A stretch of 64,000 bases of DNA from Sphagnum compactum (taxonomy: Eukaryota > Bryophyta > Sphagnopsida > Sphagnales). Each line of letters opens with the position of its first letter. Position 1 is the stretch's first letter. Shown here in pieces: positions 12,715-24,319 of the stretch. Both the position numbers and the translations under genes were made by a program. The notes below the pieces were generated by a model that was not told the origin of the DNA, ran no database searches, and saw only the letters and a program-made list of their open reading frames with translations. Location: contig OZ234504.1 in assembly GCA_965153455.1 (NCBI GenBank), positions 4,526,001 through 4,590,000 on the forward strand, read 5' to 3'.

Positions 12715-15031
12715 GTGGGAGGAACTGATGAAGATGTTGCATCAACTGCCTTTAATCATATCAAATTTTCATCACTTTCAAATGTTGAGAGTGTGCATTT
12801 GGAATCTAGCAATGTGACATTATTAGATGTTGTTGATGTTTCACAGCTTGCGGCCAAAGCACAAGCTATGGCTTGGAAACCTCATAGTTGCATGTCTATA
12901 TGTTGGGGATTTTTTGCTGTGAACGATGGGCTACCTATGGATTTAATGAATCCGCAAATGTTGCGGTGCATAATATGTAAATCTGAGCAAGCAACCAACG
13001 ATGTTTTGGCTCAAAAATGTATTATGCACAAAGGTTTAATTAAGTACATCAAAGTTAATGGGATCACTCCCATGACTACTTATGTGTAAACTACACATCC
13101 AAAGTTGTTTACTCTGAGGAAACAACAATTCAATGTGACGGTAGAACCCGTTATTATTCATGCTCGGCAACTAGGGAAGAAAAGGACAAGTCCTTCTAGC
13201 TATGTAATTACTGAACTTTTGGTGCCACAAACCCATACAAAAAAAAATGATGAACACTAGTAGTGATTTTTTGAGGATTAGGTTCTTTATACTTACAAGG
13301 GTTATAAGCCTTTGTCCAATTGTGATAACATTTGGCTTTGAAAGTTAGTTTTATGCCCCCATGTGGTCTTTCCATTTCGATCTTCTTTTGTGGAATAAAT
13401 GTTGCTTACCATGGTCAAGAAGACCATGGACCAACATGTTTTGTTGAGTCTTTTTCATCTATAATGTCTGTTAGTTTTAATTTGTGAATGTCCTACGATG
13501 GTGTGGATACTTTTGTTTTGGTTATCAATTTTTTGAATGACACTGAAGTCCCCATGCATGTTACTATGGGGTTGTTTGAAGTGAATGAAATAATCAAACA
13601 ATCCATAGTTGCACAACTTTGGTTTTTATTAAAGAAATTTGGTATGTTGCATTGGGTGATTGCCTTTGTAAAAGACGAAAGCACTAATTTGGCAGCTATG
13701 GCAGTAGCTTTACATTTTATCGTCGATTGTGAACCTTTGAAGAATTTTAGGGTTTATGAAGGCACAAGCTTTGGACATGTGATGTTTAAAGCCTATCAGT
13801 ATGCTATAAATGACAACAAGGATTTTGTTAGGTTGCAACATGTGAGTGTGAAGTTTGCCCAAGTTGGTTTACAGAAAACCATTATTTAGACCAAAACATC
13901 AAGGAAGGGGAGGCAGGAATGGGAATGGGCTTGTGTTGAAAGTGAAATGTGACACCAAAAATTAAAAACTCTTGTGAAGACAAGATTCACCAATAGGTCA
14001 TTATGTTTGAAAAGACTTTGGAGTTTTAAAATGCCATTATTTTTTGTTATGATGGGCAAAAAATTGTGGTTTTACAATAGAAGGTTCTTAAAGCCCAAAT
14101 GTGGGCTATTATTGAGGTAGTCGGATTTGCCTTGAATCATGTTGTTTTAACATTTGTGTTGAACCAATCTAGGGGCTGCTAGTTGTTGTCAAATGCCTTA
14201 ACAACATCTATCACTTTGATTGTGAAGATGGAAGCTGAGTTGTTGCAGTTGTCTAATTCGTTTGAAGTTTTTAACCCTTTTGAGGCAAAAATCCTTCTTT
14301 TACATAAGACTATGCAACTTGAGGTTATAAAGGTGATCAAACCTTTTTTGGATTTCTTGAGGTCTTTTGATGCACTATAGGCTCACAACATGATGGCTAT
14401 CATGTTGGATCCATGCTACAAGGCTTTGCGCATTGTGGAAAGTTTGGTGGGATGTGGGAATGCAATCAAATTAACATCTGAATATGATGCCAAATTATGA
14501 TTTCACTTTTGATGGTGTGTTTTGAATGACTAAACCTTAATATCATTACAAGTACTACATTGACTAATGATGCTAGATTGAAGTTTGAAGAAAATATGTT
14601 TGGAATGGGGGCCTTAATCAAGGAATTTTTGACCATTAGTCATTAGAGAGTTGTCTTTGTTTATGAAGCTATTTATTTCCTCATCTACATGTGCATATCC
14701 ATTAACTTGGTGGCATATGTGTGAAGACTAGTTTCCAAATGTGGGTTTTCTTACAAAATAGATTCTTGGAATCCTAGGTTTGTAAATAAAAACTAAATGA
14801 GTCTAAAATCTTGTTAGGGTGTTGACAACTTCAAAGTGTTGCCACTTGCAAGTGGACAATATGGACATGATTGTTACTATTGTGAAAAATTGGCCTAATG
14901 ATCCGCATGCCAATTGCAAGCCAAATTCTGACTTCAAACAATACTTGGAAATAGGAATATCTAGCAAAAATAACTATAACTTGATTGAAAAACAAGGTTT
15001 TTTTAAAGAATTGCAAGTTGATGGTGACTAA
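12715..15031 (+). pseudogene. Decayed hAT-family transposase
   Basis: Several frames on the plus strand, broken by stops and frame changes, read in order as a plant hAT transposase. At 12860-13085 lies an N-terminal part with CIICKSEQ and GLIKYIKVNGI, like the BED zinc finger region. At 13488-13887 is the RNase H-like core (DGVDTFVLVINFL, HVTMGLFEVNEI, WVIAFVKDESTNLAAMA). At 14690-14760 and 14819-15031 is the C-terminal dimerisation part, including PLTWWHMCED and VDNMDMIVTIVKNWPNDP. No single open frame covers the domains. Terminal inverted repeats and 8-bp target duplications were not found. Confidence 0.7.
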
Positions 15032-16116
15032 TTTTGTGGGTTGGGGTGGGTTTGTGTGGGGTGTGGTTGGGAAAAAATACTTGTGCTGCAATTGTGCAAA
15101 GTTATGTGGTATTTCATAGAACTACGATTCAATTCCCCTTGAATTTTTGGTTTGGTTCTAGGAGTCTAGATTTCTAGGTTCTTTGTTCTTTTTTGTAAAT
15201 TTTTTAAAGGTAATAAAATAAAAAATTTGATATGCATAACCTTTGTGCATATTTGTCATTTTGTGAAAATTAAAAATCAACATATTTATAACCAACAATC
15301 TTTTCAAAAAATAAATTAACGTGTAACTTAATGGTTTAGTAGATTTCAGATTTTTTTGAAATACATATCCTTTTCTTAAAAAATAAGAATATGTTTTATT
15401 GGTATTCACGAGATAGGACCAAAACGCAATAACTAGACAACATTGGTTAGAAAGCTTGGATGGTGAAAATGATTATATGTGTGGGCAAGGGTGTTCAATA
15501 TGTAAATTATGAATATGATATGCGAGATGTCTCTATTTTTATGTTCATTTTGGAAGGCAATTTAAAAGTTTGATAAAATAAACGATGTGAAAAAAATATT
15601 GTATATGTCCACAATAGGCATTATGGATATTATCTAGTAGAAAATTGACAAAATACAAAATTTGTACATTGGTTATCATTGTTTTGTATTTACAATGGTT
15701 TGGATATTGATGATCAGCTTTGTATTTACAATCTCGGAAAAATAAAAGGTGCAATTTCAATAATAACAAATAGCACACCCCTAGGATTGCCAAAACATAG
15801 ACCCTTGCATTGATGAATGTAAAACATTGGATGACAACCATAGTAGAAATTGTTTTGGACAAGTATTAAAATCTTTGTCACAAGCATGAAAATTACTATG
15901 AGTAAAAGGCCTTGGATAAATATTGGTCTAAACCTAAATCCAATCACACATAAATTTATATTTGATTGAATACTAGCTTGTGAAATATGGAAAAAAAAAA
16001 ATCAAATAAAATTTTATTCATAACATCAAAATACTAGAATTATAAAATTTGAACAAGGTTTTATTATAAAATTGGATCTCAAATCTATGTTCAATACATA
16101 CACCATAGTGCCCCCA

Positions 16117-16266
16117 TTGATGATGGCTTAGTGGTACAATCCTTGTTTGGTACCATAAAGGTTTTGAGTTCAAACCATTGATGAACAAGCAAAAGTGTAA
16201 CCATGTCCTTTGAGGTTTCGAGTTCAAACCATTGATGAACAATCAAAAGTCTAACCATGTCCTTTG
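16117..16266 (+). mobile_element. Candidate tRNA-derived SINE with doubled B box
   Basis: TGGCTTAGTGGT at 16124-16135 fits the polymerase III A box of a tRNA. GGTTTTGAGTTCAAACC at 16160-16176 fits a B box at the spacing expected in a tRNA. The 54 bases from 16160 to 16213 are repeated directly at 16214-16266, so a second B box (GGTTTCGAGTTCAAACC) follows. The sequence does not fold into an intact tRNA by eye, so a SINE head is the better reading. The 3' end and target duplication are not resolved. Confidence 0.5.
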
Positions 16267-17227
16267 CAATTGAGCTTGATTTGCGTTATTGTCAATAGCT
16301 TGTTGATCGGATTTTTTGGATGAAAATCATCCATTGTGACTTGACATACACACATTTGTAGCAAAAAATTTCCCTTGCCAAATCATTTGTAATAGCCACA
16401 TAAAATCTTAGCAACTACCCACTCGAAAAAATGTTGACACAATGAATCAAAGTGCAAATGAAAAATTCATTGAAATCCAAAAAGAAACAACAAAAAATTA
16501 CTTAAGCCACGGTTGGGATAAGCTGTCCTAAATCCCAAAAGAAAAAGTTGGAAAAAATAAAAAATAAAATCGTGCACCCTTTTAATATTTTCAAAGCATA
16601 TTTTTTAAAATGAAAAAAAAAAGAGATTCAACCCAAAACAAAGATAAATAAACAAACATAGTCTTTAACATATTTCCCATCTTTTGAGACAATAATTTTC
16701 ACTCTAACATGAAAACCACCGCAACTAAGGGACTCACAATGTGCACAAGAGCTAGCATAAACTACAATAAAAATAGAGGGAAACTTAAATTCAACCACAC
16801 AATGCCATATTTTAAAATAAGGCCATGAAATATGCAAGAAAATACTCAATTTTTGTTGTAATGAAAATGGAAAATGATTGGAAACATAAAATGATAAAAA
16901 ATGTTAAAACAAAATGTCATATCTCAAATTAGTGTTATTGAACAATTAAACATAATACCTGGGGATCACTTTTATTTTATAGTTGTTTTATTGTTGTTTT
17001 TTCAACAATGGGCCGTATGAAATCTTCCAAAACATTTATGATGGATGAAAAATGAATAATGGAAGAATTTTGTCAATGGTGGATTAAAAATGGAGGTTCA
17101 TGGATAAGCTTCATTTTTTAGGACAAGCTCAAGCAAATGAAATACCTTATTTCTATGAATAATGATAAAAATTAACAACATATGTTTTAATGTCCTACAT
17201 TTATCCAATGTCATCCATGATATTACC

Positions 17228-17365
17228 TTCTTTCACATTACATGGTTTTCATCACATTTTCCATCCATCTTTCACATTACATAGTTTTCACCATATTTTC
17301 CGTCCATCTTTTCACATCACATACTTTTCACCATATTTTCCATCCATTTTCACATCACATTGTTT
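17228..17365. repeat. Minisatellite, about 41-bp unit
   Basis: About three to four units with TTTCACATYACAT followed by TTTTCACCATATTTTCC and GTCCATC. Confidence 0.8.
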
Positions 17366-17435
17366 TTATGATATGATCCATCTTTTGACATGCTTCATTC
17401 TTTTTGTCCTCTTTTATATTCTTCACATTGAAGAG

Positions 17436-17940
17436 ACTAGTGTGGCACGTACTAATGGCCCAAGTGTGAACATGATTACGTAATTGCTCAAAGTATGAAC
17501 ATGGCTCTAATGATAAAGCCCTATGATAGAGCTCAAAGTGAGAAAAATATTTTAAATTTCAAATTAATTTCTCATGACAAAAAATTACTCAAAATTTAAC
17601 ATGCACCCACCCCTCACTCAATTGTGGTTCTAAAATTTGTTAAGTTGCCTCCAAGAAATCTCACTTATCAAAGGCTTTCTAGTAGTACTTAAGGAGAGCT
17701 GGCCCCCAATTTCCTTAAAGTTTTCAGTTTTGATTTTTTATAAAATTTTCAATGCAAAAAATTGTTCGAAATTCAATAACTCTTGCATTTGTAAGTTTAA
17801 AACATTACCAAACCATACATGTGCACCCCTACTCATTCATCAAGGGCTTTCCGAAAGCACTAAGAGTGCCAAGTGCACCATGGTTTGGGGGGATCTCAAA
17901 TCTCAATGTGACAAACAAAACATACAAAAGAAGGGGAGTG
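17436..17940 (+). repeat. Dispersed repeat family B, copy 1
   Basis: Shares ordered blocks with 49378-49795: ACTAGTGTGGCACGTAC, GGCCCAAGTGTGAAC, ATTACTCAAAATTTAAC, GTGCACCCCTACTCATT, AAGGGCTTTCC and GGTTTGGGG with small changes. It ends directly against family A copy 3. No coding capacity is visible. It could be a second LTR or another non-autonomous element. Confidence 0.6.
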
Positions 17941-18222
17941 TGTCACACCATGGCCTTGCCATTTACATTAAAAAGTGAAACCAAAATCCTTCAAGATATC
18001 ATAACTCTATAACTAATCTCAAGTTTCAACACAAGCCAAAATGTCACCTTTCAAAAATCCTCATATAGAAATAGACCTATTATTATTACCTAGGTTTAGG
18101 GTTTAGGGTTTAGCTACTATACTCTAGAATGAATCTAAACACAAAGGGTTAGTGGTCTATTTAATGGATTTAGGGAGCTAGGTCCATAAGCTACTATACT
18201 CTAGAATGAATCTAAACACAAA
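17941..18222 (+). repeat. Dispersed repeat family A, copy 3 (rearranged)
   Basis: Starts TGTCACACC like the other copies but lacks part of the middle. The TATA-like block is replaced by telomere repeats (18092-18113). The 3' end block ACTATACTCTAGAATGAATC occurs twice, at about 18115-18144 and 18190-18222. Confidence 0.7.
18092..18113 (+). repeat. Interstitial telomere repeats (TTTAGGG)3
   Basis: Three tandem units of the plant telomere heptamer lie inside family A copy 3. They sit exactly where copies 1, 2 and 4 read GGGCCTATAAAAATCCC. Confidence 0.85.
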
Positions 18223-18823
18223 ATCCTTCTTGCCTTGGTAGTAGGCAAGGCCAATAAATAAACAAACAACCTTCCTTAATGGACATAGGGAGATCTCAAA
18301 TCCCCTCAAATCTATCCAAAAAGGAAGTTGGTAGTAGTCACACAAAGTGTAGAGCAGGATGATGAGGATGAGGATGATGATGATGATGATGTGCAGCTGG
18401 CTAGCTACCTTATCTTTTCAATATCCATAGCTCCAAATTCAATTACCCATATCTTCAACCCCAAGAAAGAAAGGAAGCAAGAAAGCAAGAAAGCAAGAAA
18501 GCAAGAAATTTTGCCACCCAATTTAGCATCTTACCCACATTTGCAATCTCCCCACACAAATCATAAAACACAAATGTGGGTGAGAATTTTGGGAGTTGCT
18601 CCTCCACTCTTTGTCTTTCTTGTTTTGTTTTGCAGATTACACGAGTTGTGAAGAAGATTAAGCTTCTTTGGTGCAGATTTTTATTTTGTTTTGCAGTTTG
18701 CTCTAAAACCCAAAGTTTTCATCTTTGTGCTTTCGCTGCACTCAGATTTTTTCATTGTTGTTGTTGTTGTTGCAGCAGTGAGATTTTGTTCTTATTTTCT
18801 TTCGTTTGTATAGAGTTGTTGTG

Positions 18824-19553
18824 ATGGCGGTAATGGCAATGGTGCATGTGCCCTCACTGGTGGTGACCAAGAGTTCTGCGGCGTACCATCATCAGCTTGG
18901 AAAGAGGACAGCAGCAGCAGCAGCAGCAGCAGGTGGTGGATCAGTAGAGACTCAGAGCTTGAGGATGATACTGAAGAAGCAGGTGGGAGGAATGCGGCGA
19001 TCTACTGGAGTTGTGTGTGCTATCGGAGATGTGTCTGCAGAAGGCACTAACTACTTGATCGCTGGAGCTGTTGCCATCGCCATTATCGGAACTGCTTTGC
19101 CCATTCTCTTCTCCCGGAAGGACTTGTAAGCCCAAGTGCTGATGATTTTTCTTCTTCCCTCTCCCATTCAGCAGAGCTTTACACAAACATCCTGATGTGT
19201 TTTGTTCATGTGTGAGCTCCAGTGTTTTTGAAATTAGGGTTTGTTTTGAATTGCCAAATTCCACAGCAATTTCAGAGCTTGAAACTACCTACACAGATAT
19301 ACAAGGTTTTCTTTCTGCAAGTGATTTTTTTGGGGTAGTTGTTGATGGAGGATGCATGTGGAATTGCAAAATTTGCAGTTTTGCTAACTTTGGTCTTTGT
19401 TATTTGGAGTGTGGGGGGGGGGGGAGTGAAGATGCCCAGAGTGTGACGGGGCAGGTTTTGTAAGAAAGCCAGGAGCTAAACTCAATGCAAATGCTGCGCG
19501 GAAGGACTTGTCTCAAATTGTATGCAAACGCTGCAATGGGCTTGGCAAAATCG
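18824..19553 (+). CDS. Plastid DnaJ-type CxxC membrane protein
   Basis: Exon 1 is 18824-19125 and exon 2 is 19432-19553; the intron is GT-AG in phase 2. The last codons lie in a further exon, probably near 19617-19680, that I could not place. The N-terminal ~65 residues are a basic, Ala-rich transit peptide with seven consecutive alanines (28-36 region). A hydrophobic segment follows at about 77-96 (YLIAGAVAIAIIGTALPILF). Then come two cysteine pairs, CPEC at 102-105 and CKRC at 132-135, in CDGAGFVRKPGAKLNANAARKD-like sequence. The two CxxC-x-G-x-G units are half of a DnaJ zinc finger. Similar small plant proteins are annotated as DnaJ-like and are predicted thylakoid or envelope proteins; their role is uncertain. 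The exon 2 acceptor follows a run of 12 G, with no pyrimidine tract. Confidence 0.8.
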
Positions 19554-21441
19554 GTAATATGTCTTGTAGTTGTTGTTCTTCTTCTCACAATTGTTCTTTG
19601 ATTTTTTTTTGGCAGTAGATTGGAGATTTGAGATTGGTCATGTATGTTGTCCTTTCAGATTTTTGGCAGCACAATGTGTTTGATTTACAACCCCACTCTC
19701 AATGGGATATCACAGGTCTCAAGAATGGCTAGATTTTAGAGAGGGAGAGGATTTGGAGAGAGAGAGAGAGAGAGAGAGGTCTGGAATTCACACATTGGAT
19801 CTGTGACTCCATCTGCAGGTCAAGTTGACAAAGCCTGATTGATTGATGTCAAGCACCGCCCCTGATGGGTGGATTTTCTGTTGGGGTCGGGGGACGGGGT
19901 GGGTTTGCAAGAGCAATTTAAGGCTAGTAAGTGTTGCATCATTTTCACTCGGCTATGTGAAAATATTGAGACTTTCTGGTAGAATGTTTTGCTAGCTATG
20001 TTGTGTGAATTGAACACTCAGATGGAAAGATAAATCTGCTTTTGAGAGTACTGCATTTCCATGGTGCCACAGAAGCAAGCTTCACACTGTCATCACCAGA
20101 TGATGACTTTGTCCTTGTATGAAAACTGCAACTTCTGTTGAGTTTAAAGATTGTGATTGGAAAATACTGGACATGCCTGAAAGAGTGGTATTTGTGAGGC
20201 AGCAGCGAGAGTACCTAGTTCTGGCACAGAAGCAGAAAACTTTTGCCATGGAAAACGTTTGCTTGTCTTGGTTCTGTTTCCCTTTCTGAAGAATTGTTCG
20301 AGGTGAGTGGGTATTATCATGGCAGGCGGCATTGTGGTGATTTCAAGGACTAATTTCACACTTGTCCTTTCTGCATCTTTGAAGTCGAATTGTTAAAATG
20401 TGAGGCCAAATTAGTCTTTTTTGAAGGATAGAAGTCCAGTTTTGGAAGTTAGATTGGAGTTTGTACTTTACTGTTGTTAACTCAGGACAGAAGCTCATGA
20501 TGAAAAATCCTGGCAGAAACTCTGGATTCAGATGTTTGGGTACAATGGTGGTGCCTGAAAATTTTCAGTGCATTATTATAAGAGGGGTGCAATGAGGAAG
20601 TCATGGCTGCTCCCACTGTCAGGAGCTGAATAATGATGGGAGGCACTGAGCAAAGAATTGCAATTCTCTAGAATATCAGATGGGTTTGTCTTTGTCCAGA
20701 GGAAATAGATAGGGATGCAAGGGTTGGAATAGGGTTGCAAGCATTTTGACATCACTCCCAAGCAAAAAATTGCAATTCTCTAGAATATCAGATGGGTTAG
20801 TCTTTGTCCAGAGGAAATAGATAAGGATTCTATGGTTGGAATAGGGTTGCAACGATTTTTGACATCACCCACAAGCGTTTGCAATGCAACTGGATATAAA
20901 TCCTATAATAGAATTGTAGACAAATTACAGTGACAAGCAAGTATTACAGTGAAGAACAGGCCACGTATTTGCAAAAACTTCAGCTACAAAACTCTTCAAT
21001 TTCACAAAAGTCCAGTACCTGTAACAATCCTCTATGGCAGCACTAAAATGATCAATTCCACTGTCCTGTGACATACATCTTTTACAACTTTCTTTGTAAC
21101 TTCTACACTTTCTACAGCCCACACAACTGGGCTGTAATTTGAACATCATGATAGTCTTATACTGGACCATGAATAAAGCAAGCACTTGCATCTCTGATTT
21201 GATAAGGTTCTTTTCCTCCCCATATCAAATGCATTGAGACGCAGTTTGCCAAGACAATGACAAGCATACACGTATTTGTAAGATGCTTTTGTAGCCTGTC
21301 AAATTGTACTACCTCTGCTGGGCAAAGACAGAGTAAAAACTTCAACAACAGAAGGCAGCCCGGGGTGGGGGTTGAGGAAAAAAAGAAGAATGAAAGCATG
21401 AAGATCACAAAAAGGTGGCAGTTCAAAAAGGTACATGGTTA
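19554..21441. other. Region between convergent plastid genes
   Basis: Holds the unresolved last exon and 3' untranslated region of the CxxC gene, a GA microsatellite at about 19759-19779, a tandem duplication at 20651-20873 and, near 21441, the 3' untranslated region of the MPH2-like gene. No other gene is supported. Confidence 0.5.
20651..20873. repeat. Tandem duplication, period about 112 bp
   Basis: Two copies share AATTGCAATTCTCTAGAATA, TCTTTGTCCAGAGGAAATAG and TTGGAATAGGGTTGCAA, with a few substitutions. The high identity suggests a fairly recent event. Confidence 0.9.
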
Positions 21442-22208
21442 CTATAGGCCTTTTATCTGCTCCGACAAGCCAGTGAGAGTTGACCACTTCTCAAGTGCAC
21501 TTGCAGAGACCACAAATGCACTCTTTGATGACTCTGCATCTTGCTTCACCACTGGTCCTCCCCCAAAAAGATAACAGAAGCCCAACAACAACATTGTCAA
21601 ACTCCAATAAAAAATGCAATGAATTCATGTGCTTTATGGTTCATCTACACAACATCCTGACAAAACCAATTGATTCCACGACCAAATTATGAGGAGTAGT
21701 CTCTCCACACAAAGGTGCATTGTATCATCACTTCGACAGAGTCTCACACAATGCACATTTGCTCATCAACACCCTGTATGGGCTGCCCTCAATGTTTTAG
21801 TGTGATATCGCCATTCATTACCTTGCATATACAGAATTGAAAAAAAGAAAAAGAAATTCACAGCAATGAGACAATGTTGCCAACAGAGGTCAGAAAATTA
21901 CCAGCAGATTGCAGTGAAGCTAGGGCTGAGCTGAACACATCTGCCTCCTTCCTCTCTTCTGAGTTGGCACTTACCTTTTTACATCACAACCCCCATCTCC
22001 CAAAAAACAGATGAGGAATCTCTGGCTGATGATGAGGAATCTGTGAAGATGAGGAACATGTGAAAGGGAGAAAATAGTAGATTCTACACCATTCTTCAGG
22101 TGGATGCTTCAGCAGAAGAAGAAGAAGAAGAAGACTGTCCATGATGATGAGGACATGGACAGGCTCAGCCTAGAATTGTTGCCTCAAGAAAGAAAGAAAG
22201 AAAGAAGC

Positions 22209-22241
<33 letters not shown>

Positions 22242-23376
22242 AATTGTGGGAGTAGAGATCTCAATCAGTACCTTGGAAAGAGCATCCTTGACATCCTTAA
22301 TCCAATCATTGTCTGAGGTCGATCCCAATACTGATGTAGCTGTGCTGAAATCAGATCCATCTATCGCCTGCCCTGCTTTGCTCAACTTGTACACTGCCGC
22401 TTGCACTGACTCTGTTGAATGCCATCACCATCCCTACAAGACCTCAGTCCTTACTCTTCTCTGTCTCTCTTTGTGTGCCTCTGTCAGCGTATTACATGCA
22501 TTATGGAACAAACCCTATACATGGGAGATTCTGAGATTGCACAGTTTCACTCTTTCCACAAGGGTTTTGTAGCTTTGAGATTTCCTTCGTTCCACAAGTC
22601 CTTGGGGGGAAAGAAAAAGAATGCAAAGAATCCTGCAAGAATCATTGTGAATGTGGTCCTGCTTGAGGAGTTTTGCAAGCTCCTGTGCTTCTTGCTGCTA
22701 GTGCAAAACTCTTATGAACTCGACATCCTTTTGTTGAATTCGGCCAGAAAATAAAAGACAAGAGAAGAATTCACACTTTTTCTCACATTGCCTGCCTCCT
22801 TTATTTTCTTCTCTGGATTGGATTCCCATCATCAATCGATCATATATCATTAGCATCACAAAACCCCTTCACAATCTTTTTGCTTTCACAAAAACCCAGG
22901 GATATAGGCTACGACAATGAAGAACATGACTAACCAGTTTCCTTCTTGAAAGAATTGATAGCACTAGCACGGCGTTGGATTCTCTTCTTCTTATCCTCCT
23001 TCACCTTCTCCAAGAGCGCATCATCGTCATCCGCTTCCAGCAAAGCGGAAGCCATGAATGGAGTCCAACAAGACCATAAAGCGGCAGTCCCCACACCACC
23101 AGCAGCTACAAGCACAGACCTCACTGCTTCTCTCCGAGACAAAACAAAATGATGATGATGATGATCGACTGAACTGGAGCTCATTTTCCCCTGTTGTTGT
23201 TGTTGTTGTTGCTGCTGCTGCTGCTGTTGTTGCACCTCACATCTTGCACGATGGCCGGACACATTTGCTCGGTTTCGTCCCTGCTGCTGCTGCTGGTTGT
23301 CTCCAACGAAGGACTTGCCTAGCAGCAAGCTACGATTGCCGGCAGCAGCAAAGGAAGCCGAGAGTGCAGAAGCCAT
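21442..23376 (-). CDS. MPH2: Thylakoid lumenal 16.5 kDa protein, MPH2-like
   Basis: Four exons on the minus strand: 23376-22935, 22405-22272, 21974-21902 and 21551-21442. All introns are GT-AG and phases agree (1, 0, 1), giving 252 residues. Residues 1-78 are a chloroplast transit peptide containing 14 consecutive glutamines (49-62) and five histidines. SRREAVRSVLVAAGG (80-94) ending near MASA is a twin-arginine lumenal signal. The mature part begins LLEADDDDALLEKVKEDKKKR and contains VYKLSKAGQAIDGSDF, SVLGSTSDNDWIKDVKDALSK and SSKSAFVVSASALEKW. This is the plant family of Arabidopsis At4g02530 (MPH2), which supports photosystem II under high light. Exons were found by splice signals and family match. 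The polyglutamine run is unusual for a transit peptide. Confidence 0.82.
22209..22236. repeat. GA microsatellite in MPH2-like intron 2
   Basis: Fourteen GA units on the plus strand, which is CT on the transcribed strand, about 35 bases inside the donor of intron 2. Confidence 0.9.
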
Positions 23377-24305
23377 GTTGGTTTGTAGAAGAGAAACTCT
23401 TTTGCAAATACGCGATCTCGCGCGCCGCGCGCTTGTTGTGAATTACACTACAGAATTGGAGCAACAAGTGTTGCCGGATCTTCTTCTTCTTCTTCTTCTT
23501 CTTCGTCGTCTTCGTCTTCTTCATCAGCAGCCATTCTTTTTGCAATGGGGATAAGGCATGAAATTTTTATTTATTTATTTATTTATTTAAGTCCCAAGCA
23601 ACATGGTTAAGGGAATTTTTTTGGACATTTTTTCAAAAAAATTGGTCACATTGGGAGGATTTTTTTTATTAAAAAAATTGACAAGATTTTTTTGAGGATT
23701 TGGGCAGATTTTTTTAATTTTTAGCTTTCTTCTTTTGGAAATCACCATATTTAGCTTAAAATAGTTCTATGGGTTTTGCCAAAACATGTATGTAGTACCC
23801 ATACATACTCCCCGGGCAGCTTCAACAAACTTTTTGTCAAATAATTCTTTTATTCTCAAAGTTCACTTCCACAAGAAAAAAATAGAATTTTTAAAAATAT
23901 TTGAAAATGATGTGGATGAATTTAATTTTTCTTTCAAATATGGATGAATGTATCGATAGATATCATTATTTTCACATGCTATAGACCTAGCTATTTTGGG
24001 CTTAGCTACCTAGGTACCTTGGTTCTTGTTATTGATTTAGGTATCAAGGTTGTTAGCCTCACTTCCATAGGTACCCATTGTTTCTTGGTTTAGGTGTAGT
24101 TTGATTTTGAGTTTTATTAAGTAGTTGCATTGTAGTTTTTGGAACATTTCCTTTGTAGGTAGGTATTCACTTAGTTCTTCAAGTGTAGGATTTCTTCTAC
24201 CATTCCTTTTAGCATGCAAGTGATTAGACGTAGGTAGCATGGATTGTGGAACTAGTGATTGTGGTACAAAAAAACACAACATAAGTTGTTCATTGGGTTG
24301 TTGTT
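23377..24305. other. Region upstream of MPH2-like gene
   Basis: The first ~150 bases are probably promoter and leader of the minus-strand MPH2-like gene, with TTC runs near 23480-23525. Beyond lies AT-rich DNA with TTTA repeats (23565-23590) and no supported gene. Confidence 0.45.
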
Positions 24306-24319
24306 TCACCCCATTTCAA

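Larger units (their letters stand above)
15032..17435. other. AT-rich intergenic DNA with small repeats
   Basis: No supported gene. It contains the SINE-like element at 16117-16266 and a 41-bp minisatellite at 17228-17365; the rest is AT-rich single-copy-looking DNA. Confidence 0.45.

Noticed and set aside
16117-16189. Functional tRNA gene
   Set aside because: A and B boxes are present but acceptor and anticodon stems do not pair.
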